64,000 nucleotides of DNA from assembly GCA_013138965.1 (NCBI GenBank), contig WTBT01000005.1:17337-81336 (forward strand), read 5' to 3'. The position numbers were made by a program, and so were the translations under genes. Below are positions 36,420-46,000 of this stretch, in pieces; positions within the stretch are counted from its first letter, which is position 1, and every line of letters begins with the position of its first letter. The stretch comes from Candidatus Aegiribacteria sp. GTDB lineage: Bacteria; Fermentibacterota; Fermentibacteria; Fermentibacterales; JCC-6. Below the pieces are notes generated by a model that had not been told where the DNA came from, searched no databases, and saw nothing but the letters and a program-made list of their open reading frames with translations.

Positions 36420-38205
36420 TTGAAACCCCCAGCAGCTGCAGACGGCACAGGCCGGCATAAATACCTTCATGTCTCAGGAGATCTTCATGTGTCCCCTCTT
36501 CCGCTATTACCCCGTGCTGCACAACCAGAATCTTTGAAGCATGGGTAACGGTGCTCAGACGGTGGGCGACCACCAGCGCGGTCCTGTTCCTGACTATAAG
36601 ATCCGTTGATCTCTGAATCCGTTTCTCCGTTCCGGGGTCAACCGATGAAGTGGCTTCATCCAGAACAAGTATCTCGGGCTCCTTAAGGACTGCTCTGGCA
36701 TAGTTGATGATCTGACGCTGGCCCATTGAAATATTCAGGCCGCCTTCGCTTATGCTGCCACCCAGCCCTCCTGGAATGACTTCCAGAATGTCTTCGGCTT
36801 CTATGATCTTCAAAGCTTTTATCTGGCTGGCTGCGGATATTCCTTCCCTGAAAACCGTCAGGTTCTCGGAAAGAGTTCCTGAGAACAGGTTCACATTCTG
36901 AAGAACAAGTCCCAGCCTGTTCCTCCAGACATTCAGGCGGAACTCCCTGATATCGATGCCGTCGATGGTGATTCTGCCTTCCGTAGGCTCGTAGAATCTC
37001 ATCAGCAGGCTCACAATTGTGCTTTTGCCGCCTCCGCTGGAACCTACGAGAGCAACCATGCTGCCCCTCGCTACTGAAAAGTTTACATTCTTCAGAACCC
37101 ACTTGCCTTCGGGATATCTGAACCAGATGCCTTCAAAACGGATCTCTTTCCATTCTTCAGGGAAATCTCCATCATCCAGATGACCATCCGGTGTAAGGGT
37201 TTCCGTGGCGAGAATATCAAAGAGCCTCTCCGCGGAAGCTGCTGCCCGCTGAACCATGTTCAGTGTCTCGGAAAACATCACAACCGGCCCGAAAAGGCGC
37301 CTTGTATACTCAACGAACATGACCACTGTACCTATACTTACCGCACCGGTGATAACTCCGGCCCTGCCGGAAAGAAGGATAACGATAACGGCAAGTATCT
37401 CGCAGCTGCCCAGGAAACTCCAGAATCCGTATTCCCAGAAGTAGGCCTTAACTTCCCTGTCAAGAAAGCGCTCTCCCTCGACATGAATCTTCAGCGATGC
37501 CATCCCTGTCGCGCCGAACACCTGAAGAACCGGAACCGATCTCACATACTCGGCTATGAACCCTGATATCCGTGCGTAGGCTGACCTTACCTTTCTGTAG
37601 AGTTTCCTCATTTTTTTCAGTACCGGTACCGTTACCAGCGCCACGGGCAATAAAAGGATTATGATCCATTTTGTTATTTCAGCGTCGGCCGCGAACATTA
37701 TCCCCAGCGTTCCGAAGACCATCGCCATATTTCTGAGCAGCGCCATCGAAACATCGCTGAACAGCATCCGAACCCGTTCCGAATCGCTTTCGACCCTCGC
37801 CATTAGTTTCCCGGTAGGATTCTTGTCAAAAAATGAAAGGGAAAGGGAAAGCATATGACGGAAAACCTTCTCCTTCAGATCCCTTACCACCGAAAGCCCT
37901 ACTTTTGTGGTGATCATCACCTGCAGATAGGACATTGCCATGGCAAACGAGAATGTTCCGGCAAACAGAAGGGAATAGAATACGATGTCTCGCACCGATT
38001 TGTCGGGAATTGCGGTATCGATAACCATCCGGAGGATAAGAGGCCCAGCAAGCTCTCCCGCGACGGACAGGAACAGCAGGACAGTTGCGATCGCAAAGGA
38101 TTTTTTATGCGGCTTAAGGAAGGGATAGATCTTCCTCAAAACACCAAAGGTGGATGTTTTCCTGATCGAAGAATCATCGTATGTGTCGTCAAAGTGAATG
38201 TGCAT
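36412..38205 (-). CDS. ABC exporter half-transporter, catalytic partner
   Basis: The 597-residue protein has an N-terminal membrane domain with about six helices and a nucleotide-binding domain. Walker A is GSSGGGKSTIV, the signature is the unusual ISMGQRQ, and Walker B is ILVLDEATSSVD with the catalytic Glu present; the H-loop is VAHRLST. Together with the next gene it should form a heterodimer with one active and one weak ATP site. A 14-bp palindrome lies 18 bp upstream of its ATG and may be an operator. Confidence 0.92.
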   Translation of the reverse strand: MHIHFDDTYDDSSIRKTSTFGVLRKIYPFLKPHKKSFAIATVLLFLSVAGELAGPLILRMVIDTAIPDKSVRDIVFYSLLFAGTFSFAMAMSYLQVMITTKVGLSVVRDLKEKVFRHMLSLSLSFFDKNPTGKLMARVESDSERVRMLFSDVSMALLRNMAMVFGTLGIMFAADAEITKWIIILLLPVALVTVPVLKKMRKLYRKVRSAYARISGFIAEYVRSVPVLQVFGATGMASLKIHVEGERFLDREVKAYFWEYGFWSFLGSCEILAVIVILLSGRAGVITGAVSIGTVVMFVEYTRRLFGPVVMFSETLNMVQRAAASAERLFDILATETLTPDGHLDDGDFPEEWKEIRFEGIWFRYPEGKWVLKNVNFSVARGSMVALVGSSGGGKSTIVSLLMRFYEPTEGRITIDGIDIREFRLNVWRNRLGLVLQNVNLFSGTLSENLTVFREGISAASQIKALKIIEAEDILEVIPGGLGGSISEGGLNISMGQRQIINYARAVLKEPEILVLDEATSSVDPGTEKRIQRSTDLIVRNRTALVVAHRLSTVTHASKILVVQHGVIAEEGTHEDLLRHEGIYAGLCRLQLLGVSNA

Positions 38206-38223
38206 CTCATTATTCCTGTAAAA

Positions 38224-38237
38224 CCGGGTTAACCCGG
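38224..38237. promoter_or_regulatory. Perfect 14-bp palindrome, candidate operator
   Basis: CCGGGTTAACCCGG is a perfect inverted repeat located 18 bp upstream of the ABC exporter start at 38205. Its symmetry and place suit a dimeric repressor site; no matching regulator gene is adjacent, so the role is inference. Confidence 0.4.
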
Positions 38238-38363
38238 GATCAATATCTGTTCTTGAAACTTATTAAAGTCTGCCCCGCTGCAGAGCAGAAGGTTTCTGGA
38301 TTACTGAAACAGTCTTTTGATCTTAGGAGCGCGTCCGACAATAAAGCATCGGCATAAAACCCA

Positions 38364-38447
38364 CACAGCTGGCTATAATACTCGTAGATTATCGTCAAAT
38401 ACATCCAGTATTCTCCTCAAATCTACGAGCATTCTATCTCAGCTGTG
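38364..38447. repeat. Nested inverted repeat, possible structured RNA
   Basis: Outer arms CACAGCT (38364-38370) and AGCTGTG (38441-38447) enclose perfect 10-bp inner arms CTCGTAGATT (38381-38390) and AATCTACGAG (38420-38429) around a 29-base loop. The stretches between outer and inner arms (10 and 11 bases) pair only partly. No T-run follows on either strand, so it is not a simple terminator. Confidence 0.5.
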
Positions 38448-38623
38448 AGAATCTTCTGCTCAATGCCTATTATCAGACACACTCCTAGTCATAATGGTGC
38501 CCTTCGATTCGATTGAGTACGATTAAATATTCACTATTTTCAGAATGTCAAGGAACGAAGGCATCCTGTTTATTCTAATCTATGAATTATTATGAATATT
38601 TTGTATTAATAATGTAATAATGC

Positions 38624-39499
38624 TCAAATGCAAGACCTGGCCCCGGCGTAGCGTTCCACGAGGACGATCAGCTCCGGAAGCATTTCCGGGTCTCCGATGA
38701 GAACCCCCGTAGGACCCGGCCTGTCTTCCAGGGCAAAGGTTATCTCATCCTTCACCAGGGATTCAAGTCCAGCATTATCCTTTTCATCACGGCCCACAAG
38801 GCCTATCGTATCCTCCGAAAGCCTGAACATTCGGCCGTATCTTACCAATCCGGCATTCACCGCGGAGAAAAGTCCGGGGATCTCCATGAGAATCGAAAGC
38901 CTCCCGCAGTAATTGGGATCGGTGAGCAGACATCCCCCTCCGGGATTGATGTAACAGATCCCATATTCCTCCGCGAGCTTCATCTGGGGTTTTCTGCTTC
39001 TTCCGGAAAGGCTCAGCAGCTTTTCTCTGTCAACAAGCCCTTTCCGTTCAGGATCGGTTATTTTGAGAAGTTTTGCCGAGAGCGGGCGCAGGAGCAGCTC
39101 CGGATAACCGGACAGACGGGCAACCCGGTTGAGTGAGTTTTTATTCTGTGACATGGGCCGCTGCCCCGCGACCTCTCCGGAAAAGATGATATCGTACCCC
39201 TCGGCCGCGGCGATCTCTCCAAGTATCCGGAACATACTCGCATGGCAGTCTATGCAGGGATTGAGGTTTTTACCGAATCCACTGGGAGGTTTTTTCAGCA
39301 GAGCCATTATCTCACTGGTAAAATCGATTTCCCTCCAGGGAAGATCAAGCTGTTTCGCTCCGCCGTATCCTTTTTCCGACGAAAAATACGGGCTGGCGAA
39401 AGTGGCCAGTTCCACCTCTATACCCTGGAATTTAAGCAGAAGGGCTGCAAGCATACTGTCCAGCCCGCCTGAAAAGGCTCCGAGAGCCCTTACGCCCAT
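38624..39499 (-). CDS. PP-loop ATPase, MnmA/ThiI-like tRNA thiolation family
   Basis: The 291-residue protein has the PP-loop SGGLDSMLAA (about 10-19), which binds ATP for adenylation, then NPCIDCHASMF and SGEVAGQRPMSQ, LRPLSAKLL, GRSRKPQM and NPGGGCLLTDPNY. These fit a family related to MnmA and ThiI, often annotated as tRNA thiouridine synthase; the exact tRNA target is not known. The ATG at 39499 overlaps the upstream HAD gene stop, with AAGGCAGG before it. An in-frame ATG ten codons upstream is less likely. Confidence 0.85.
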   Translation of the reverse strand: MGVRALGAFSGGLDSMLAALLLKFQGIEVELATFASPYFSSEKGYGGAKQLDLPWREIDFTSEIMALLKKPPSGFGKNLNPCIDCHASMFRILGEIAAAEGYDIIFSGEVAGQRPMSQNKNSLNRVARLSGYPELLLRPLSAKLLKITDPERKGLVDREKLLSLSGRSRKPQMKLAEEYGICYINPGGGCLLTDPNYCGRLSILMEIPGLFSAVNAGLVRYGRMFRLSEDTIGLVGRDEKDNAGLESLVKDEITFALEDRPGPTGVLIGDPEMLPELIVLVERYAGARSCI

Positions 39500-40182
39500 T
39501 TCGTGTGCCTGCCTTCCACGATTCTCCACTTTCTACTCACGGCAAGTTTCCTCAGTTTCCTGTCCGGGCATACGGCAACGGAACAGCCGCATTCACTCAT
39601 TATGAACCTGTCGGCCCAGGAATCTCCGGCGGCCACGCAGTTCTCCGGCTTTACCCCTCTCTCCCGGCAGATTCTCCGCATCAATTCCGCCTTATTCTTT
39701 CCCCAGGGACGCAGATCATTCAGTAGCCCGGTGAACCTTCCGTTCTCTATCGCAGGGTTGCTCGCCTGAACGTAATCCATGGGAATACTCTCAGCTATAC
39801 TGGCCACGATGTATTCCAGAGAGGCGGAGAGGAGAATCGTTTCGCATCCGGCATTCTTCAGTTCGTTTACCGAGCGGAGTGTCCACTCGCGGAAATAGTT
39901 CTTCATGAGGATTCCAGCACAGTTTACCGCTTCCCGCTTTACTGCCTCAGGAGGAATACCTGTCAAATAGTTTCTGTTCCATCCCTTTCCCTCCCGAATC
40001 GTCTTCCCGGGGTGGAGAACATAAAAGGTAAGGAACCTGAGGAAAGCTGCCGGAGAAAGTATACTTTGGTTCACGAGGTGTTTCAGAAAGTATTTCTCCG
40101 AAGATGTTGACAGAAGCGTTCCATCAAGATCCACAAAGTATATTCCGGGGACGGCTCCATCGGTCAATCTTACAATATCCAT
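39490..40182 (-). CDS. HAD-superfamily IB phosphatase (SerB-like)
   Basis: The 230-residue protein has HAD motif I YFVDLDGTLLST (about 15-26), motif II LLSASLEYI (about 116), a downstream Lys (KNKAEL) and motif III AAGDSWADRF (about 185). These are the marks of subfamily IB, related to phosphoserine phosphatase and to PlsC-linked acyl phosphatases. The substrate cannot be named. It overlaps the PP-loop gene by 10 bp, so both are translated from one message. Confidence 0.85.
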   Translation of the reverse strand: MDIVRLTDGAVPGIYFVDLDGTLLSTSSEKYFLKHLVNQSILSPAAFLRFLTFYVLHPGKTIREGKGWNRNYLTGIPPEAVKREAVNCAGILMKNYFREWTLRSVNELKNAGCETILLSASLEYIVASIAESIPMDYVQASNPAIENGRFTGLLNDLRPWGKNKAELMRRICRERGVKPENCVAAGDSWADRFIMSECGCSVAVCPDRKLRKLAVSRKWRIVEGRHTKWA

Positions 40183-40196
40183 AGAATTCTTATTTT

Positions 40197-41111
40197 CTAT
40201 ACAAGCGGCGGCGCTATCCTTACTCCGCGACCGGTACCTGGTGTATTATCGAACACCGCTGTGACATGAACCAGAATCCCCGGGTACAGCCTTGGAAAAT
40301 CTCCATGGAAGAGTGTGTGGGCCATATTCGTATACTTCACAATATCAACCGCGTAATCTCCAGCTTCAGTGTCACCGGGGGCTACAAGCTGACCGATGCC
40401 CCTCACTTCGTATGATTTGTCGTCCAGAAACACCAGGGATGTTGTGGGGCGTTCCATGAGATTGATGAAAGTATGGGTTTCAAATTCCGGGGTGCTGTAA
40501 AGTTCCAGTGAGATCATTTTCGTCAGATCGAAATTTGCGGCATCGGAATAGAGGTTCATGAGATACTGCAGCCTCGGGCCCATACCCCCGGACATTAACT
40601 CCTCCATCTCGGCAAGAAGGTCCTTGATTATCAATCTTGCCGGACACATGCCCATTCCCTTGAACGCGTTGTTTATCTCAAGCCTGCTGTCCGCCCTGCT
40701 TCCGCCCCAGGTCGCCATCGCCGCATTGTGGGGTCCCGCAAGGGAAGGGGGTGAACCTCCCTCTCCGCTAAACATCATGGAGATGTTCTCCAGCATTTCA
40801 AGGCGGGCGGAAAGGTTCCAGTCCATGAAAGGCTGCGGCAGCTGCAGTGTCGAGAATTCCTCCCATGTTCCATCAATCAACGCCCTTACAATTCCCTCAG
40901 CTTCCCTGGAAGCGTCAACCGTATCCTGTTTGAACGTGCCATCGGTCCAGAATTCTTCCATTCCCTGTTCCCACTCCCCTGCAAGAGCTTTTCCGGCAAA
41001 GGAGGAAAGAAGAGCGGCTCCGCCCAGTTTACCGGCCTTTCCCAGAAACTGCCTTCTGTTGAGGTTTTTTTTGGATTCCTCTTTTTCGCCCAAGTTTCTT
41101 CCTTCTCCCAT
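40197..41111 (-). CDS. Tat-exported protein of unknown function
   Basis: The 304-residue protein begins with a twin-arginine signal, NRRQFLGKAGKLGGAALL (about 18-35), then an Ala-x-Ala cleavage site (GKALAGEW). The mature part has no motif I recognise; the tail SLVFLDDKSYEVRGIG and VDIVKYTNMAHTLFHGDFPR suggests a beta-rich domain. Tat export implies folding or cofactor binding in the cytoplasm. A TTG at 41093 has a better ribosome-binding site (AGAAGGA) than the ATG at 41111 and is a credible start. It stands 14 bp before the HAD gene and may be co-transcribed. Confidence 0.75.
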   Translation of the reverse strand: MGEGRNLGEKEESKKNLNRRQFLGKAGKLGGAALLSSFAGKALAGEWEQGMEEFWTDGTFKQDTVDASREAEGIVRALIDGTWEEFSTLQLPQPFMDWNLSARLEMLENISMMFSGEGGSPPSLAGPHNAAMATWGGSRADSRLEINNAFKGMGMCPARLIIKDLLAEMEELMSGGMGPRLQYLMNLYSDAANFDLTKMISLELYSTPEFETHTFINLMERPTTSLVFLDDKSYEVRGIGQLVAPGDTEAGDYAVDIVKYTNMAHTLFHGDFPRLYPGILVHVTAVFDNTPGTGRGVRIAPPLV

Positions 41112-41169
41112 TACATTACTTATACTGCTGTATACTTAGTATATTATTGTTTCTCAGACAGGAGGAAGA

Positions 41170-43278
41170 TTGTCCAAAATTCTTGATGCCGCAAGTGCCG
41201 GTGATTACGATACCCTGACTGGCCTCTGGCTTGAAACCCTTGATGGAGATATCTCATACGATGAAATGATCGGCGTCTTTTCCGTTCTTCAGGGCAAAGG
41301 AAAGGATGACCTCGCCACGGAGCTTCTTGAATTGATAATCACCGAGAAGGAAACCGGGGAAGAAGATGCTTTTTCGGATTTTCTGCTGAAAGCCGCAGCA
41401 ATTTTCCGGAACTCAGAACCTTTAAGAAAATCTCTTATTGAAGTACTCAGGGATGATAACCTGATGTTTCAGCCCCTCGAGCAGTTTCTGGAACTCAGCG
41501 GACTCAAAAAGGAAAATGCCGATGTGCGGTCGTCATGGCGAGTGTTCAACTCGCTCATGAAGTACAATAAAGACGGTTATCTGTACCATAACACCTTCGG
41601 TGTCGGACAGATCACAAGGATGACCCGAACACATGCTACCATTGATTTTCAGAAGGCTCCGAACCATGACATGAAACTGAATGTTGTCCTTGAATCCACA
41701 AGACCGCTGGCTTCCAATTCCCTGGCGGTTCTCTCCTGGAGAAATCTGGAAGAATTTTCCCGCCTTTTCAGAGAATCTCCTTCTGAATTTCTTGAAAAAC
41801 TCGCTGAAGAACCGCTGGAAACCCCCGGAGAGATATACATTCAGGATCTGACCGCCTTTTTCTCCGATTCTGAATTCACAGTGGGGGAAGCATGGAAGAT
41901 CCTGCGAAAAACGTCAGCCTCAACCGAAGGATTCGTCGATTTGGGTGACCGTATCGTGCTTATGGATGAGAACGTGGAATTGCTTGAACGCGCAAAGAAG
42001 ATAATCAGCAAGAAAAAAGAATCCACCCGCGAAAAGGTAAAACAAGTTAAGGCTCTGTTGAAATCCTGCGGCAGTGTTTTTCCCGAAACGCTTACAGGCC
42101 TGGTGAAAGAAGTGCGTACCATATCCACTCCCGAAACAGGTTCTCTGTTTGAGCTCTGCTGGATACTCGACGACAAAGGCAAAGCGGATGCATCTTCTGA
42201 AATAAAGTACGATTTCCTTGAAACCACCGCCCCTAAAGCGGAGAGAGCTCTCGGAGAAATCCAGTCTTCAGCATGCAGAAAGAATTACCTTGAACTCTTT
42301 TTCTCAGGAGTAACCCAGCGAGAGGAACAAATATCGCTGTTATCACAACTCAGGCGTACACTCTGGGAACATGCTGCCGCCTTTCTTGAGAAATTCGATC
42401 CTGAACTTCTTTCGGAATGTATTGGAGACTATCTCTCAAAACCATCCGAAACTGACAGGTTCCTCTGGACACTTACATTTCTGGCAACCCGCGAAGATAA
42501 GCAGGATGACAGCTTCGGAGATGATCAGATAGCACTTTTCCTTGATAACCTGATATTCTCCTGTGCTGATACACAGAAAAAGGTGATTCATCTTCTTACA
42601 GGTCCCCTGAAATCAAAGCTGAACAGCTACCTCTCCTCAATTGATAAGCGAAAACTCGGTAATTATCTTGACAGCTTCAGTACAAGCGCTACCGCTCAGA
42701 ATGAGGGTCTGTGCCTTTTTGTGGGAAGAGAGATCTCTCTGAGAAAAAGTTCATCCATTACAAAATCTGTAAAGAAACGTTTCTGGGAATCGAATGCTCT
42801 CTTTTCAAGCCTTCAGGCCATTGAACAAAGAGAAGCCGACAGCCTTAAGTTGAAGCAGACAGAAATACCGGCCGCAGCAGAGGCAATAGGGGTGGCCGCT
42901 TCACATGGAGATCTTTCCGAGAACGCGGAATACCATGCGGCAATAGAGAAGAGGGATCTATTGCTGGACAAGCTTAACAGATGGATGAAGGAACTTCAGA
43001 GGTACAGGGTGTATCCCTCCGAAGAGATCACTTCTGGCACTGTCAGTCCGGGCATAAGGATACAACTTCAGGAAAGTGGCGGAGCAGAGAAGGTGCAGAC
43101 AATTGATGTCGTAGGTCCGCTGGACGCGGATCCTGCAAAAGGAAGAATCAATTATATGGCGCCCCTTGGAAAAGCTCTTCTGGGAAAATCCCTCGGAGAC
43201 ATGGTAGTGCTTCCCGGAGATGACAGCAGAGAGTGGAGAATTGCCTCCCTTGAAATACTCAGCCTTGCCAGGCAGTGA
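41170..43278 (+). CDS. greA: Long GreA: 540-residue N-terminal extension plus GreA/GreB module
   Basis: The 702-residue protein ends in a complete GreA module (about 545-702). The coiled-coil tip reads GDLSENAEYHAA at about 580-591, with the acidic Asp and Glu that enter the RNA polymerase secondary channel, followed by the FKBP-like C-terminal domain (INYMAPLGKALLGKSLGD). GreA rescues backtracked polymerase by transcript cleavage. Ordinary GreA has about 158 residues; the helical N-terminal 540 residues are unlike it, though long GreA proteins of about 715 residues are known in Chlamydia. The TTG start follows GGAGGAAGA. It stands alone, divergent from the Tat gene. Confidence 0.88.
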   Translation: MSKILDAASAGDYDTLTGLWLETLDGDISYDEMIGVFSVLQGKGKDDLATELLELIITEKETGEEDAFSDFLLKAAAIFRNSEPLRKSLIEVLRDDNLMFQPLEQFLELSGLKKENADVRSSWRVFNSLMKYNKDGYLYHNTFGVGQITRMTRTHATIDFQKAPNHDMKLNVVLESTRPLASNSLAVLSWRNLEEFSRLFRESPSEFLEKLAEEPLETPGEIYIQDLTAFFSDSEFTVGEAWKILRKTSASTEGFVDLGDRIVLMDENVELLERAKKIISKKKESTREKVKQVKALLKSCGSVFPETLTGLVKEVRTISTPETGSLFELCWILDDKGKADASSEIKYDFLETTAPKAERALGEIQSSACRKNYLELFFSGVTQREEQISLLSQLRRTLWEHAAAFLEKFDPELLSECIGDYLSKPSETDRFLWTLTFLATREDKQDDSFGDDQIALFLDNLIFSCADTQKKVIHLLTGPLKSKLNSYLSSIDKRKLGNYLDSFSTSATAQNEGLCLFVGREISLRKSSSITKSVKKRFWESNALFSSLQAIEQREADSLKLKQTEIPAAAEAIGVAASHGDLSENAEYHAAIEKRDLLLDKLNRWMKELQRYRVYPSEEITSGTVSPGIRIQLQESGGAEKVQTIDVVGPLDADPAKGRINYMAPLGKALLGKSLGDMVVLPGDDSREWRIASLEILSLARQ

Positions 43279-43314
43279 ATACTACCCGTAAAAAGAAGTA
43301 CTTGTTGTTTAGCG

Positions 43315-44385
43315 TCAGCCACTGATTGTTTTCAGTGCACTGAAAGTCTTCTCGGCACAATTTTTCCATGTGAGCTTTTCAGAGAGCTCTTTTCTTTTTT
43401 GTTCCTGCTCTGCTGTAACCCCTGATGTCAGGGCAAGTTCTATTCCGTTGGCTATGGATTCGCAGTCGGCAGGTTCAACCATCCAGGCGGTTTCTGCGAA
43501 GAACTCTCCCAGTCCTCCGGTGTTTGATGCAACGACAGGTAACCCCCATGTGAAGGCCTCCGGCACGGTGAAACCGAACCCTTCGTGGTGAGCCGGGTGA
43601 ACCAGGCAATACGCTCTTGCGTAAAGATCTGCCAGATCCTTGTCTGTGATGTATCCCGTGAATGTCACCATGGTTTCCATGCCCAGTTCACAGGACAGTT
43701 TTTTATATTCTCCAGCCCGATATCCGTCCATTCCGGCGATAACAAGCGGCGGGAGATCTCTTCTCTTTCGAAGAGAGGAGTAAGCTCTCAGCAGACCGTC
43801 GATGTTTTTTCTGGGTTCAACTGTTCCTACTGCGAGAATATGACTTCGCTTATCCGACGGAGAGCGGGGTGATGCAAAGTGATCGATGCCAAGCGGAGTC
43901 AGAAACACTTTTCCCTTCGCCGAGGGAAAAATAGTAAGAAGATCCCGCATGGTTGATTTTGAGTTTACAGTGATACAGTCAGCCCTTTTCGCAATGTTTC
44001 TTAATCTGATTTTCCACGGCTCAGTATCTTCAGCAGCTTTCATGTGGCCGAAAAGGTAGGGACCCATGTCGTGAATCATTGCCACCTGGCGGAAAAAGGG
44101 GCCCGGTGGAAGCAGAATTCCGTTTGTGCTGTGAATCCACTTTATTCCGGACGCAACAGCTTTAATTGAAGGCCAGAAATGATCAGTTATTCTCCGGGGA
44201 AACGGGAAATACCTTATCCTGTCTTCTATTCCTTCAATTGGAAGAGTGGAGCCCTTTGTATTCCGCAGCATCCAGAGTTCGCAGTCCATGCCGATTTCAA
44301 GCCAGGCAGTTATAAGTTCTATACCGTATCTACCTATTCCGGTACGTTTCAAGTGGTCATAATCAAGATTAAATGCAATTTTCAT
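43315..44385 (-). CDS. GT4-family glycosyltransferase
   Basis: The 356-residue GT-B enzyme starts MKIAFNLDYDHLKRTGIGRYG, with the Gly-rich acceptor loop, and has AVGTVEPRKNIDGLLRAY and the donor-binding HHEGFGFTVPEAFTWGLPVVAS (the E-x7-E motif), cited here in two overlapping parts: HHEGFGFTVPE and WGLPVVAS. It would add a sugar to a surface glycan with retention of configuration. It shares orientation with the next GT4 gene upstream. It converges with greA across a 36-bp gap without a hairpin. Confidence 0.9.
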   Translation of the reverse strand: MKIAFNLDYDHLKRTGIGRYGIELITAWLEIGMDCELWMLRNTKGSTLPIEGIEDRIRYFPFPRRITDHFWPSIKAVASGIKWIHSTNGILLPPGPFFRQVAMIHDMGPYLFGHMKAAEDTEPWKIRLRNIAKRADCITVNSKSTMRDLLTIFPSAKGKVFLTPLGIDHFASPRSPSDKRSHILAVGTVEPRKNIDGLLRAYSSLRKRRDLPPLVIAGMDGYRAGEYKKLSCELGMETMVTFTGYITDKDLADLYARAYCLVHPAHHEGFGFTVPEAFTWGLPVVASNTGGLGEFFAETAWMVEPADCESIANGIELALTSGVTAEQEQKRKELSEKLTWKNCAEKTFSALKTISG

Positions 44386-44478
44386 AGTGAATGCACTATC
44401 TCCCCCGGTTTGTCTGCGGTTTCCCCGTATTCCGGCACATGAAGAGAAAGACTGAAACTTGATGAAAGCGCGTATTTC

Positions 44479-45585
44479 TCAATTGACAGCTTTCTCGTAA
44501 ACAGCAAGCGTTTTCAATGCGGTTTTTCTCCATGAGAAAAGGCCTGCTCTCTTGAGTCCTTGCCGAGACAGCTTTTCTCTCAGCTCACCATTAGTACAGA
44601 GAAGGTTGATTCCGTTTGAAATGGAGTCAATCGAGTAAGGATCAACAAGGAAAGCGGCATCTCCGGCTATTTCCGGCATTGATGAAACTTCTGAAGTAAT
44701 CACAGGCGTACCACAGGCCATTGCTTCAAGTATTGGTAAACCGAAGCCTTCAAGGATAGAGGGATAAGCAAGGAATTCCGCTGCGGAAAGCAGTGCAGGC
44801 AGGTGGGCCTCCTTCACGTATCCGGTAAGGTGTATTCTCTCTTTATCTGGATGGCTGGCTATCAGCTTCAGCAGCTTGTCATACTTCCATCCCAGTCCGC
44901 CGGTAATCACCAGAGAATGGGGAATGCCGGAGGAGGAGAGAGCAAAGGCCTCAAGGAGTCTCGTGATGTTCTTTCTGGGCTCCAGAGTGCCAAGAAAAAG
45001 TAGAAAGCGTGACGGAAGATCATACATGTTTCTGATAGACTCAAGAACAGCCGGATCGGTTATCGGCTGGAATACGTCTGAAACACCCAGATGAACAACC
45101 GTAATCTTGTGAGCTTGCCGGGGGAAAAGCCTCTCAAGCTCTGAAGCGGTGAAAAAAGAATCAGTAATGATCTGACGGGCTTTCCGAAGATGTGCCGGGA
45201 ATAGCCTGCCGGACAAAACTGACCTGAAACTGTGAACTCCAGGATTCGTGTAATTCGAGAGATCGTGTACGGTTATTACCCCTGGTACAGGCAGTATGAA
45301 CGGCAAAGGGTATACAGGGTCATGAAAAAGCTGAATCCCGTCCTTTTTCATCTGCATGGGCAAGCCTATCTGATACCATGCCTGCAGTTGAGAAGATGGA
45401 AATGATACTGTGACAGTTCTGAATCTGTCGGGCAGATTTAATTCGAAAGGTATCGGCCTGTTGGTATAGAGAATGTATTCGTTATGCTGGTCTGCGTCCG
45501 CGAGGGCTCGGAGAAGTTGAATTATGTAATTCGGGATTCCAGCCCTCAGAACGGTCAAAGGAGATATTTTCATGCCTATTCTCAT
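44479..45585 (-). CDS. GT4-family glycosyltransferase
   Basis: The protein from 45585 has 368 residues and begins [21 protein letters not shown], the usual start of this group. [19 protein letters not shown] and the E-x7-E segment [18 protein letters not shown] show the donor site. An in-frame ATG at 45651 would add 22 residues and has AGGGG upstream, so the start is not settled. It is 40% or more alike in layout to the neighbouring GT4 only by family pattern, not measured. Probable role: surface polysaccharide assembly. Confidence 0.88.
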   Translation of the reverse strand: MRIGMKISPLTVLRAGIPNYIIQLLRALADADQHNEYILYTNRPIPFELNLPDRFRTVTVSFPSSQLQAWYQIGLPMQMKKDGIQLFHDPVYPLPFILPVPGVITVHDLSNYTNPGVHSFRSVLSGRLFPAHLRKARQIITDSFFTASELERLFPRQAHKITVVHLGVSDVFQPITDPAVLESIRNMYDLPSRFLLFLGTLEPRKNITRLLEAFALSSSGIPHSLVITGGLGWKYDKLLKLIASHPDKERIHLTGYVKEAHLPALLSAAEFLAYPSILEGFGLPILEAMACGTPVITSEVSSMPEIAGDAAFLVDPYSIDSISNGINLLCTNGELREKLSRQGLKRAGLFSWRKTALKTLAVYEKAVN

Positions 45586-46000
45586 GCAGATTATCGCTTC
45601 CTCAGAAATTTGGCTCTTCACAAAATCTGTTATTAGTGAGTTGACGAGCATGCTCTAACCCCTGCATTTACAGTGTGTTAAGATATCGCAAAACAGGAAG
45701 GAAAGCACATGCTCATTAATACTATGCTCAGAAACACTCCCCGAATCAATAGCCACAGGGTTAATCCGGTCTCTGGTTGCATGCTGCAAGTTGCTTTCCC
45801 GGAATAAAGTAGCCAGAATGTTAAAGCACATTGGAACACTTCAGCAGCGGCTGTTCGTCAGGTCGTAGCCTATGGGCTGGAACACAGGGAGACTGGTAAC
45901 TTAACGATTCTCTGACGCATGGAATTGAAAGGTCTTTCTAACTCACCAGCAGTGTTGTATTTTTCGGAGTCAGTAACGAACGGCCATGAAGGGAAGTTGT
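45586..46000. other. Gene-free interval between divergent glycosyltransferase genes
   Basis: About 415 bases with no convincing gene (350 if the longer GT4 start is used). It should hold two divergent promoters. A 32-codon frame at 45709-45807 with AGGAAGGA upstream exists, but its product has no recognisable features. No hairpin or repeat stood out. Confidence 0.5.

Larger units (their letters stand above)
38206..38623. other. Gene-free interval with palindrome and large inverted repeat
   Basis: No coding potential was found in these 418 bases, which lie between two minus-strand genes. The interval holds a perfect palindrome (38224-38237) near the ABC gene start and a nested inverted repeat (38364-38447). 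The part next to the PP-loop gene stop (about 38520-38620) is very AT-rich. Confidence 0.7.

Noticed and set aside
38364..38447. Retron or diversity-generating element based on the inverted repeat
   Set aside because: No reverse transcriptase gene lies anywhere in the window.
43279..43314. Bidirectional terminator between greA and the convergent GT4 gene
   Set aside because: The 36-bp gap has no stem-loop.
45709..45807. A 32-codon frame with AGGAAGGA upstream
   Set aside because: The ribosome-site match is fair, but the peptide has no feature and the region is an AT-rich divergent promoter; too weak to call.
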